In this document: one piece after another, positions 48,853 through 58,856 of the stretch
Numbering within the stretch: position 1 is the first letter of the stretch
Layout: each line of letters opens with the position of its first letter
Source: Viola odorata
Taxonomy: Eukaryota; Streptophyta; Magnoliopsida; Malpighiales; Violaceae
Direction of reading: 5' to 3'
NCBI GenBank assembly: GCA_963691705.1
Contig: OY829537.1
Coordinates: 23,374,078-23,438,077 of the forward strand
DNA: 64,000 nucleotides
Position numbers and translations under genes: made by a program
Notes under the pieces: generated by a model
Database searches by the model: none
Seen by the model: only the letters and a program-made list of their open reading frames with translations
What the model was told of the DNA's origin: nothing

Positions 48853-50567
48853 ATGTCCCAGCTGTACCGCCTGACCAGACACGCCGACACAAATGCCTTA
48901 CTCGCTCCGTTTCTCGACCACTGGCTCCAACACCGCACCATCCACAAGCATCAGCTCCGCTTGTTCATTGAAGAACTCCGTCACACCAAACGCTACAACC
49001 ATGCTCTTGAGGTAATTTTGAGTTTTGTTTCTTTTTTTCTATTCTGTTTCTCATTAGACTAAATTAGTTTTGAAACTTAAAGGTTCCGCCTTGCTGCTTA
49101 CACTAGTAGAGCAGGACAATCTTTTGTTGTTGAGCTATGAGGGTTGGGCGGGAAGGGGGTATGCTCCAATTTTCTTAACTATGGTAGGATTACAGGAATT
49201 TGGGGTTTTAGACTGTGAGGATATCCACCTGACATTTTTGTTAATTATGGTTTGATTGATCTGCTTACTGTTTTAATGGGTTTTCTCCTAATTAATGGCG
49301 TCTCTTTCACTTTTGCACAGGTTTCATTTTGGATGACTGACAAAGGGCGCTTTGAACTTACATCACAAGATGTTGCTGCCCGACTGGACTTGGTGGGAAA
49401 GTTCATGGAATCGAACATGCAGAGGTTTATTTCAAAAACATTCCACCGCGATTGAAAGCCTTTACAGTGTATATGGCTCTTCTTAGGTGCTTTGGTGATA
49501 AAAAATCTGTGGAAAAAGCTGAGGATGTAATGCAGGAGATGAAGAAACTGGGGTTTGCTAAGACATCCTCATTCAACACTTACATGATGAATTTTTATTA
49601 TCAGATTGGAAATATTCAGAAGCTTCAAAGTGTGATACGAGAAATGGATGAAAATGGCATTGATTGTGACCAATTTGGGTATTCCATACAGATGAGTGCA
49701 TATGCAGCGGCTTCTGACATTGAAGGAATGGAGAAGACTTTGACAAGAATGGAATCTGATCCCAAAGTTGTTTTGGACTGGGATGCTTACTCTGCAGTGG
49801 CGAGTGCATATAGAAAAGTTGGGCTTCTAGACAAGGCTTTACAATTCCTAAAGAAATCTGAGGAGCTGGTTACTGGTGGTAGGAGAGGAGCGTATAATTT
49901 CCTCATCACGCAGTATGCTGCTATTGGGAAGAAGGATGCAGTTTTAAGGATTTGGGAACTTTACAAGGCAAAAGGGGAGATTCGCAATCAAGAATACATT
50001 ACTATCATAACCTCTCTATTGAAGCTCAATGATTTTGAAAGTGCCGAAAAGATTTTTGAAGAATGGGAAGGCCTGAATTCATACTACAACATGCTTATTC
50101 CCAACTTCCTCATTGATGCTTATTCCAAAATAGGTTTGCTGGAGAGGGCTGAAAGAATTATCAATAAGGTAATATCTAGAGGGAAAAAGCCAAATGCAAA
50201 GGCATGGTCTTGTTTGGCATCAGGATATCTTCAAAGTAATCAAACTTGGAAGGCATTGGATGCAATGGAAGAAGCAGTGGCAGTTGCTAGACGAGGGTGG
50301 AGACCGAGCGATGAAAGTTTGGCTGCCTGTGTTGAGTACTTGAAAGGGAAAGGAGATCTAAAGAGAGCTAAGGCCTTCATAAAACTGTTCAAGGATAAGG
50401 ATCTTATTTCTTCAGATGTGAAAGAGAAATTGTTGAATCAAATTAGAAAGGGGACTCGAACCTCAGAAGGACTTGGTGCTTTAGATGAGTCTTCAGTAAA
50501 AAAAGTGGAAGATGGATTTTCTAATCCAGCAGTGGATGATAGTAGGGATCCCAAGCCAAGTAGATAA
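48853..50567 (+). pseudogene. P-class PPR protein gene (At2g20710-like), captured and frameshifted
   Basis: Exon 1 (48853-49011, MSQLYRLTRHADTNALLAPF onward) joins across a GT-AG intron to exon 2 (49321-50567). The family match is plant P-class pentatricopeptide proteins of the At2g20710 group, usually mitochondrial RNA-binding proteins. PPR-type helical hairpins run from about 49450 to 50350 (for example FNTYMMNFYYQIGNIQKL and PNFLIDAYSKIGLLERAE). One base is missing at about 49398-49401: the frame ending LDLVGK runs into a stop at 49453-49455, while the continuing homologous frame is the next one. The long 3' frame is open from 49452 and could encode about 370 residues from an internal start. 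The intron shows capture at DNA level, not by a retrocopy. The original targeting peptide seems short or absent. Confidence 0.85.
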
Positions 50568-52172
50568 AACTACTGCTAGCGGCAAACGTGCTGTTTGGTT
50601 GAATAGGTAACAAATATTGCTACCATGGACCATATGAAAATGTTACTTATATTGCTCATCAGGCTTCAAGCTGTTGACGTTCCTGTTCTTCGTATGATAG
50701 TATTGTCCCCTTAACCCTCATTGTCTACTTTCAGAAGCATGTAATTGATATGAAAATGGCTGTAGAAGGAATCTGCTTCCCGAATCAAGACACGAGAGGC
50801 GCTCAAGATCATCGATTGCCACAAAGTAATTAGATTATCTACAACCACATAGGATTGTCATAAATTTATCATCTACAACGTTCATGGAGTTAATCCCAAG
50901 TTCCTTGAGATTGGTAGGCAAAAGATAGAGCTGCAACAGAGTGGGAAACACGCCTTTAATCATGTTGCTTACTACATTGGAAAAATGGTGTAGAGCAAAG
51001 GCTACAAGGAGCTTCTTAAACTTCTTCATGATCACCAAAAGGAGCTGCCTCGGTTTGAGGTAGATTTATGTCAGTGGAGAAGACTCTGCTCAAGTTCAGG
51101 AAGCTTCCAAGAAACTGGAACTTGTTGTTAGAGTTTTCCCTGGGTGCGATCACGCGGGATCCAAGTACTACAGATGTGGTTTGTATGAGAACAGCAGAAG
51201 CATTGGCAATGGGGAATTTTTTTGGATGTGCCAACCACCAGTCAAATGATTTCTTCAAGCAGTTCCTAAACTGTCGAACTTTTGATGAGAGCAAAGGTTT
51301 TGTTGAGGTCAAAGCGGAAGTCCGTAAGTGAATGGCCTGCTGAGCTAACTGATGCACAGAAGCATGAGCTTTCTGGAAGGCTGCCACAGAACAGTTTCTG
51401 AAGGTTGCTGAACTGGACCAGGCTATTCAAAAACATGACAAGGAGTTCGAAGAACTTCGCAACTGTATCAATGAAGAAACGGATGGAGAACGCATCAGCT
51501 TTTATCGGTCACGTTGCTTTGGGTTTTGAAGCATCGAGAAGCGCACTTGGTGCCATTCTGGGGAGCCTGCGTCCTGATGAAGAGGAACATAGACCTTAGA
51601 CCTGCTTGAGGATTCGATACTCTTTTTGCTGTTATTGTTGTAACCACTTACAAGGCCTATTTGTCTAGATGGTGTAAGGTCTTGTTTCGTTTGGTCCATT
51701 TTGCTCAAAGGACACGTACATACATGGAACTTGCTGGGCGTAAAGTGCTTGCTTATGAAAAATATCCATCACTTTTTAGGCTTGATTATGGGAGATGAAA
51801 TTTTCGAAGGAATTGACAGAACAAGGAAGCCCAAGATCAGGAAGAAAAAATATATCTTTATTCGTGAAGACTGGAGAAATTGGTAATATTGTAATGATAA
51901 ATAATCAAATTAATCTGGTTATAATTTGATTTATTGTTAAAAAGAAAAAAAAATCAATGGGTTTTGTATCCAAAAATGGACCGGGCCCATTCTATTAATA
52001 TTAAAATTTACATGGTTCAACCCACTAATACGCTTCGTCCCTGTCAATTTTTAATAAACCTAAAACTCTTTCCTTTCCACTCCCATTTTCTCTTCAGTTT
52101 TGTTGTTAATGTTAGAGCAGCAAATTTGGCTATGGAGAAAAGGAAGAAAACCCTAGATTCAGGAAGAGAAGG
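50568..52172. other. Internal part of the Pack-MULE-like element: unidentified, possibly a second captured fragment
   Basis: After a probable PPR 3' UTR, the stretch 50850-51600 has coding-like composition and several overlapping open frames (plus: 51068-51331 and 51405-51599; minus: 51016-51387). One plus frame includes SVSEWPAELTDAQKHELSGR and, after breaks, KVAELDQAIQKHDKEFEELR. I do not recognise the family. It is probably a decayed gene fragment. Confidence 0.4.
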
Positions 52173-52451
52173 GGTATGAATAAGGAGATCTGAGTGGCAT
52201 TTTCATAAATTTAGGATTGATGGTAAACTTGTAATTATGCAGACGTGGCAGAATGACGTGCCGCCACATCATTCCTCTTGGGAGTTCCTCTTGTCTTCTC
52301 ATCCTGAATAGCATTTTCCATGCTTTATATAACTTCCTTTATTTGTTTATTTTCAAGTGTTGATGAGTATATTGGTGATATCATGTTTGTGTTCATGTCA
52401 TTTTTCAGAATGAACATGTTCCCTTTAAGGCATATAGGGCTAGGTACCTTA

Positions 52452-53058
52452 TGTTGGGATTTGGACAACGGGACTAATGCGTTAGTACCGTTCTTACACG
52501 TTGGAACATATGGACGCATATATTATGTGTGTACCGTCATATAATATATTGTTAACATAAGGTTAATTGGAGCAAATTGATGATCTATTAAAGTTAAGTG
52601 GTCCAATCGTCTAATTAAAACAGTGTGGGGGGTAAATTTGGTGATTGTGCAGATTCTGGATTAATTCCGAATTGTTGATGGACCGATTCAGAATTAATAA
52701 AAACATTAAGGACGGAATTGATCCCTGGTGGAATTGCTAAAAAGAATTAAATATTTCTCTATAAATCTTAATTAAAGGATAAGTTGCCTTTTCAGTTTTT
52801 AAGCGAAGTTGGATAACCGACGTTAAACCAACTATAAAACTACGAGGCAACTTACATTAGATATACAGAGGAAAAAATACAGATCTCTCTTGGTTCTCCA
52901 TCCAACCCCACATAGCAATCATCCACCAGAAGATCAAGATTCCGGGATTTTTTCAATTTCATGGCATCATCAGGTACGCTTCCACATTCAGTTATTTAAT
53001 TCATGCAATAATCTAAATTGTTTACGGTCCTGGATTGTTGTTCATAAGGTTTAGAACA
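52452..53058 (+). repeat. LTR-like repeat (probable solo LTR) in the phosphatase
   Basis: A 607-bp segment begins TGTTGGGA and ends TTTAGAACA (inverted TGTT/AACA ends) and separates two pieces of phosphatase coding sequence. It holds TATA-like sequences (CTATAAAACT at about 52834) and a leader-like end with ATGGCATCATCAGGTACGC. The 3' part has an inverted homologue at 54002-54169. A clean 5-bp duplication was not found; each side instead carries a version of the same phosphatase motif (HVPFKA and PYKAS), which suggests a more complex event. Confidence 0.55.
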
Positions 53059-54001
53059 ATAGTACACCCTACCCCATATAAAGCATCTGGAAGTACATCT
53101 CCCCTTTGGTATTCGATCAAGCGCGCATCTGCTTACATTATTGTCCTTTCTTTGTATTCCGCATATGGTAAAAGAAATCTTCTGCAGAAAGAAACTGCTT
53201 ATTAGTTGGTTAGTCTCTTACTGTCCTTAATTTTCCTGCATACATATACTCAATTTGATTGTTTTGGGGCAACTATATATACTCCCCAGTATCGTTGGCT
53301 TCAACAAGAATTCTCAAAGGTAAACCGGAGCGAGACTCCTTGGCTGATTGTTTTGGTTCACTCTCTATGGTATAACAGCAATGGGTACCACTACATGGAA
53401 GGAGAGGGCATGAGGGTGACCTTCGAATCATGGCTTGTGAAAAACAAAGTCGATCTCGTGTTAGCTGGTCATGTTCATTCGTATGAACGTTCAGTAAGTT
53501 TCTTTCTACCCCATATTTACTTATGATTATGATCCTTTCTAGATATTTCTAATAGCTTGTAAACTAAGCAAAAAAACTACTTTTTCTAAATTTTGGAATG
53601 CGCTTTCTACCGTCATCTTTTCGTCGTCTGACTTTATTTATCCTGTAATGTTGTAGGAGAGAGTGTCAAATATCAGGTACGACATAACAAATGGGTTAAG
53701 CATGCCGGTGAAGGACCCTTCAGCACCAACTTATATAACCATTGGAGATTGTGGAAATATTGAAGGCATTGCTAATAGGTTTAGTTCTTTCTTGTTCATG
53801 TAGATGACATATCTTCTCCAGTAACTAATTTGCAATGATGGTTTGTGCAGTTTTACTAACCCACAGCCGGATTACTCCGCATTTTGGGAAGCAAGCTTCG
53901 GACATGCTGTTCTTGAGATTAAAAATAGGACTCATGCTCGCTATACTTGGCACCGAAACCAAGACAATGAACCTGTTGTTAGATTCGAATAGAATCTAGA
54001 T

Positions 54002-54169
54002 TGTTCCCTATCCTTATGAACAATCCCAAGAACCAAAACAAATCGATTATAAAATGATTAATATAGATAAACAGCGGAAGCGTACCTGTATTAGCCGATG
54101 CCATGAAATTGGAGAGGGATTTTTGGCCTTCTGGAGGATGAAATTCTCTAGGCAAATGGAAACCAAAGC
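54002..54169 (-). repeat. Inverted, truncated copy of the same LTR-like repeat
   Basis: Read on the minus strand, it shares with 52452-53058 the blocks CAATTTCATGGCATC, AGGTACGCTTCC and GATTGTTCATAAGG, and ends in GAACA. It directly follows the shortened phosphatase C-terminus and is cut on its other side by the Tat element LTR. Confidence 0.6.
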
Positions 54170-54408
54170 TGATAACAATCGAGATAGTCCTAACGGTCCT
54201 ACTACACAAACGGTTCTTATCGGAACGGATCCCCCTGAGCTCCATAAGGATATCCTTGTATCGCCTAAGGATCAGCGAAGGATTCCTAGGATGGTCGACT
54301 TCAGCGGGGGGGGGGGGGGGGACTCACGCAATTCTATACGCACGGCGTCATCCCATCCTAGGGACCCACAAGGTTATCGCTCCCGGCAGCCCCATCAGAC
54401 ATCGCCCA

Positions 54409-54441
54409 TGACGTCATCCGCTGATATCGCCTGTGACGTCA
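54409..54441 (+). promoter_or_regulatory. Paired TGACGTCA sites in the LTR
   Basis: Perfect palindromic bZIP-type sites at 54409-54416 and 54434-54441, 25 bp apart and 50-75 bp upstream of the TATA box. TGA-type bZIP factors bind such TGACG motifs in plants. Confidence 0.55.
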
Positions 54442-54490
54442 TCATCAAACGGCGCCCTCTTTGATATCGCCAGGTATCGCTGTCCAGATC

Positions 54491-54498
54491 TATAAATA
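54491..54498 (+). promoter_or_regulatory. TATA box of the Tat LTR
   Basis: TATAAATA in a good plant context, about 210 bp before the LTR end, which sets the probable U3/R boundary. Confidence 0.7.
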
Positions 54499-54703
54499 CC
54501 CCATCATTTTTCATAATGGGGGTAAGATCAAGCTCACCTAGAGAAACCTCTACTAATCTTAAAACCCGAACTAACTTAAGCATCAGAGTGTCTACGCCGG
54601 AGCTCCCCCTCCGGCGCCTTGCAGGTACACTCGCCGCCATTCACCACCGTTCCGATCGCACACGACGCAGAATGTCACAAGATTGACATTGAATCTTATC
54701 AAA

Positions 54704-54721
54704 TGGTGCTCTCGTTGAGAG
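54704..54721 (+). promoter_or_regulatory. Primer-binding site of the Tat element
   Basis: TGGTGCTCTCGTTGAGAG, close to the form common in plant Tat-type elements (one or two differences). It lies two bases after the LTR end. Confidence 0.75.
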
Positions 54722-54786
54722 TCTTGGTATATTAAGTGAGCGTCCTTAATAGCCAAGCTCCGTTTAGTCGGAAGATTGGAACGGTC

Positions 54787-57700
54787 ATGATCATAGGATC
54801 AGAGTCGATCCGATCATCATCCTCTAATATCCCTTTCCAAATCCGCAGGCGGCTTTTTCCCTTTGCTACTGCTGATCTCTCTATGACGACACAACCAATT
54901 ATTTTAGGACCTCTGGACCATTCGGCTGGAATTGCTGGAGGAGTGGTCTCCTCGCAAACAGACATTTTGTCATCCCAGATGGCGGGATCCGACTTCTCCA
55001 CTCCTCTTTCGAGAGAATATACACTCAACCGTGAACATCCTTTTGCAATGGAAATAGCGACCCTTCGTTCTCGGCTGGAATATTTGACTGAAATGGCCGC
55101 AAGAGGCACTCCCGGTGCTTCTGGATCTAGTCACCCTCCTCGCATCATGTTTACTCCATCTATTGTCGCTGATCGACCTGTGTCACCGTTGTTTTCAGAA
55201 AACCTCCAGATGCCTTTACCTGATGGAAATCCTCTGAGTAGTGCTGGGCAGCTTGCTCAAGGAAGAGTAGAGGCTTATGTGCCGCAAAGGCCGCAAGGTT
55301 TCCTCCTGCAAGGAGACAGGCAACTTGAGGGGGTTAGGAACCGGTGGGACGGACGGAGGGAAGGAGTCCACATAAGTTTGTCTCCTGAATACAGTGACAG
55401 GTCCAGTAGCCGGAGGTATCGAATTCGTTCGCGCAGGAGTCGCAGTCGATCTCCTAGGCGACATCTTACTCCAGAACCGCGAGATAGAGGGCGTCAAGCT
55501 GACATGTCTCCCCCGCGTCAAGCGCGTGAAATTCTTGATGATACATCGGGCCACCCATTTAGCCGTCGCATAAGGCGTCACCGAGTCAGTCGACGTGTAA
55601 AGCTTCCCACTGACACTTATGATGGTACGAAAGATCCCATCTCACATATCAATAAAGTGAAAGATTTTGTTCAGTTTCAGACCCACAGCGATGCGGCGCT
55701 ATGCCAAATATTTGTTATGACGCTATCGGGCGTTGCGCGTCTCTGGTTTGAAGGTCTCCCTGGTGGATCCATTAGTAATTTCTCACAGTTAGAATCTAAA
55801 TTTCGGAGCAGATTTAGCACCGCAATTCCAATCAGAAAATCTGCCGCCGCGTTATTTGACATACAGCGAATGCCTCAAGAATCCTTGAAGGATTTTCTCA
55901 GCCGCTTCGATCTGGAAATGTCCTTAACGCCGGGCGTTACTATCGATTTTGCTATAGAAGCTCTGAAAAGAAATTGCCGTTATGGAAAGCTGAAAGACGC
56001 ACTTATGGTGGACCCCCCATTGACTTTAGACGCGTTGAGACTTAAAGCCCACAATTACGCGAAAATGGAAGAAGAAGAAAACAGAGATCGAACGTACAGT
56101 GTGCCGCAGGGGGCATCTCAAATCACTGCTGCTCCTGCGAAGCCTCTACCCGATGACCATTTTATCGATGATTACGCTAGGCGGAAGGATCATATCCCCA
56201 AGACCTCTGACAGACAAAGGGGCAATTTTCTGAAGGGAAAAACCAGTGGCTCCCCCACTCGGCGGCGCGGGGATTCTTATAAAAATCGAACGTACGACCC
56301 AGATTTTCCTTCCCTCAATGTGCCAAGGGCCGAAATTTTAGCGATAACGGAACAGCGAAACCTTCCCATCCGCTACCCCGCGCCTGCAAAACCAGGAGTG
56401 TTTTTAGGGAGAAGAGAAAATGCTTATTGTAAATTTCACAAAGCCAGAGACCATTCCACGGAGGCGTGTAGAGACTTAAAAGCGGCGATAGAACGATTGG
56501 TTGAAGAAGGATATTTGGGAGAATTCGCCACCCAGATAAGAGAAGATGCCCGCAATAATCTCAGGAAAAGGACGGTGGATGAACGACCCGTTCCTCCTCG
56601 CGACCAGCAAAAGGATAATATTCCCGAAGGGAAAGATAGGGAAGTTCTTACGGTTGATGACGAGTATATCCCCATGATTAATATCATTGCGGGAGGAACT
56701 CCCTATATGAACGAGTCAGAGCAGCTGACGTTCCCGAAAGGAGATAAACGCGCACGAGATGACACGATGAAAAAAGGAGATGCAATAGGCATTCTAGATC
56801 GAATGGTATTGTCCTTTTCTGAAAAAGATGAGAAAGGCGTCGTCTACCCACACAATGATGCTTTGGTAGTTACGCCCGTCATCGCTAGCCATGGAATCAG
56901 AAGAACTCTCATTGATAATGGGAGTGCGGTGAATCTCTTTTCGCTGGAAGCCTACAACCTCATGAAACACCCTACTAATGAGCTAACACCTAGTAAACAA
57001 CCTATAGTCGGCGTTGATGGAGTTCCAATCCCTGTTACGGGGGTGATTACCCTGCCTATATATTTCCGAGAAGACACCTACAAGCGATCAGAGAACTTGT
57101 TATTCCTTGTCGTGGATCTGAATTTGCCCTACAATGTCGTACTCGGACGACCTTTCCTTAACCGCTTTGGCGCAGTGATATCTCAGAAGCATCTGAAGAT
57201 GAAGTACCCCTCCTGGGATGGGGTGGTAACCATAAAGGGTGATAAAAAACTAGCAGCTGAATGCTATTCGCTCATGACCCAAAGAAGCTGCGATAGGTAC
57301 GTGTGTATAACGGCAGACCCCTATGAACAAAGCGATGAGAAGCGTGCCCACCCTCTGGACAAGATGGTGCCCGTTCCAGCGATCGGAATAGAGGAGGCAA
57401 GTTTCCTGATTAGTGAAAAACTTAGCCCAGCGGAAAACCTCCAACTGGCCCGGCTACTGAACAAATGCCAAGGAGACTTCGCGTGGAAACCTGCGGATAT
57501 GCCAGGAATATCGCGTGAAATAGCCGAACATCGGCTCAATGTGGACCCAGAGGCCAGGCCAGTACAGCAAAAGCGGCACACGTTCTCTAATGAAAAGGCG
57601 TTGGCCGTGGATAAAGAGATAGCGAAGCTCCTTGATGCAGGATTCATTCGCGAAGTTCAATATCCCACCTGGCTAGCGAACCCCGTTCTTGTTCCTAAGC

Positions 57701-58797
57701 CCAATGGGGATTGGCGCATGTGCATCAACTTTACTGATTTAAATGATGTCTGCCCTAAAGATTGTTACCCGCTTCCTCGAATAGATCAGTTGGTTGATCA
57801 GACTGCTAGATACGCTTATTTAAGCTCACTGGATGCCAACTCCGGATACCATCAAATCCCCATGGCCCGGGAAGATGAAGAAAAGACTGCGTTTCTCACT
57901 CCAAAGGCCACATACTGTTACACGGTGATGCCGTTCGGATTGAAAAACGCCGGGGCAACGTTCCAACGAATGACCAACAAAATATTTGAAGAACAAATTG
58001 GGAGGAACGTAGAGGCATACGTCGATGATATATTGGTAAAAAGTACGAGTTTTCAAGATCACCTACGAGACTTAAAGGAAGTCTTTGATGTAATGAAAAG
58101 GTATCGCATGAAGCTGAATCCCCGAAAATGCATGTTCGCATTCCAAACGGGAAAATTCTTGGGCTATGTCGTTAGCCAAAAGGGTATTCTGCCTAACCCT
58201 TTGAAGATCAAAGCGATACAAGACATGATATCGCCCAGGACCGTCAAAGAAGTACAAAGACTCACAGGGCGAGTCATCGCCCTTGGACGATTCATTTCTA
58301 AGCAAGGAGAGAAGTGTCTCCCTTTTTTCAAAATTATACGGAAAAAAGCTTCGTTCGGGTGGACCCCTGACTGCGAGGAAGCATTTATCGGCCTGAAAGA
58401 TTATCTGTTGTCTGATTTATTATTGACAAGGCCCGAGGCAGGCGATACCTTATATTTGTATCTTGGCACTGCAGACGAAGTGGTCAGTGCCGTCCTTGTT
58501 CGCGACGACAACCACTCTCATCGCCCAGTCTATTTTGTGAGCCACGTTCTTAAAGATGCGGAATTGCGATACACCCGAATCGAAAAGATAGCGTTCGCTC
58601 TTGTACAAGCCACCCGCAAAATGAACCGATACTTTCAGTCTTATTCCGTCATCGTACTCACAGACCAGCCTTTAAAAAGGATCTTTCGAAAGCCTGAATT
58701 TTTCGGAAGGATGTTGATCTGGGCACTCGAATTGGAACAGTATGGATTGAGGTATCAGTCTAGACCGTCTGTAAAGGCTCAGAGGCTGATTTCATAG
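54787..58797 (+). pseudogene. Tat gag-protease-RT-RNase H frame, ended by a frameshift
   Basis: Open from about 54736; the first ATG is 54787 and another likely start is 54883. Order: an Arg/Ser-rich region (about 55400-55590); gag capsid (about 55600-56090, with FEGLPGGSISNFSQLESKF); a zinc-binding-like block CKFHKARDHSTEAC (about 56430-56470); aspartic protease with TLIDNGSAVNLFS (about 56911-56949); RT (about 57660-58180) with catalytic YVDDILVK (about 58018); and RNase H (about 58340-58780). The frame shifts at about 58781, giving a TAG at 58795-58797, while homologous sequence continues in another frame (ADFIAECTF) into the next ORF. Confidence 0.92.
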
Positions 58798-58856
58798 CGG
58801 AATGCACCTTTACAGAAGATCCTTTAGAAGGCGTACCTGAAGCGGAATGGGGCGAT

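Larger units (their letters stand above)
48647..52312. mobile_element. Pack-MULE-like element carrying a PPR gene, inserted in the phosphatase
   Basis: Left arm 48647-48798 and right arm 52173-52312 are long inverted repeats starting GCTATTCAGGA. They share blocks such as TCTGCATAATTACAAGTTT and CCTAAATTTATGAAAATGCC. Nine bases outside each end match at six positions (CCTTTCAAT at 48638-48646; ATTTTCCAT at 52313-52321), a possible eroded Mutator-type duplication. No transposase is present. The interior holds a PPR gene with its intron and an unidentified decayed segment. Insertion lies inside a phosphatase exon. Confidence 0.78.
47638..53992 (+). pseudogene. Purple acid phosphatase gene, disrupted
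   Basis: Recognisable exons are 47638-47808 (signal peptide-like MVSRTWSVAVTFLLVLLTIA), 47914-48126, 48218-48329, 48407-48646, a fragment near 52422-52446, 53064-53167, about 53270-53493, 53657-53778 and 53851-53992. Metal-ligand motifs of plant purple acid phosphatases survive: [20 protein letters not shown], the VLVH block and AGHVHSYER. Such enzymes are secreted or vacuolar and release phosphate from organic esters. Damage: five bases lost at about 48555, causing a TGA after KWDSWGR; a short ATTGAT-type repeat replacing conserved sequence after GNHE; a 3.7-kb transposon insertion at 48647; an LTR-like insertion at 52452-53058; no AG acceptor before the exon at 53270; and a C-terminus that ends early beside another LTR-like repeat. 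The family is certain; the closest plant subgroup seems PAP10/PAP12-like. Confidence 0.9.
54170..54701 (+). repeat. 5' LTR of the Tat element
   Basis: Begins TGATAAC and ends CTTATCA (inverted TGATAA/TTATCA), 532 bp, with the primer-binding site two bases later. Contains a G16 run (54306-54321), two TGACGTCA sites and a TATA box. The 3' LTR is outside the window, so the left limit rests on the inverted ends. Confidence 0.7.

Noticed and set aside
51016..51387. 123-codon minus ORF in the Pack-MULE-like element as a gene
   Set aside because: Overlaps coding-like frames on the other strand and has no recognisable domain; kept only as part of an unidentified segment.
54736..54786. Start of Tat gag at 54736
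   Set aside because: That codon is GTG; the first ATG in frame is at 54787.
55216..55581. 121-codon minus ORF over Tat gag
   Set aside because: Shadow of the gag frame.
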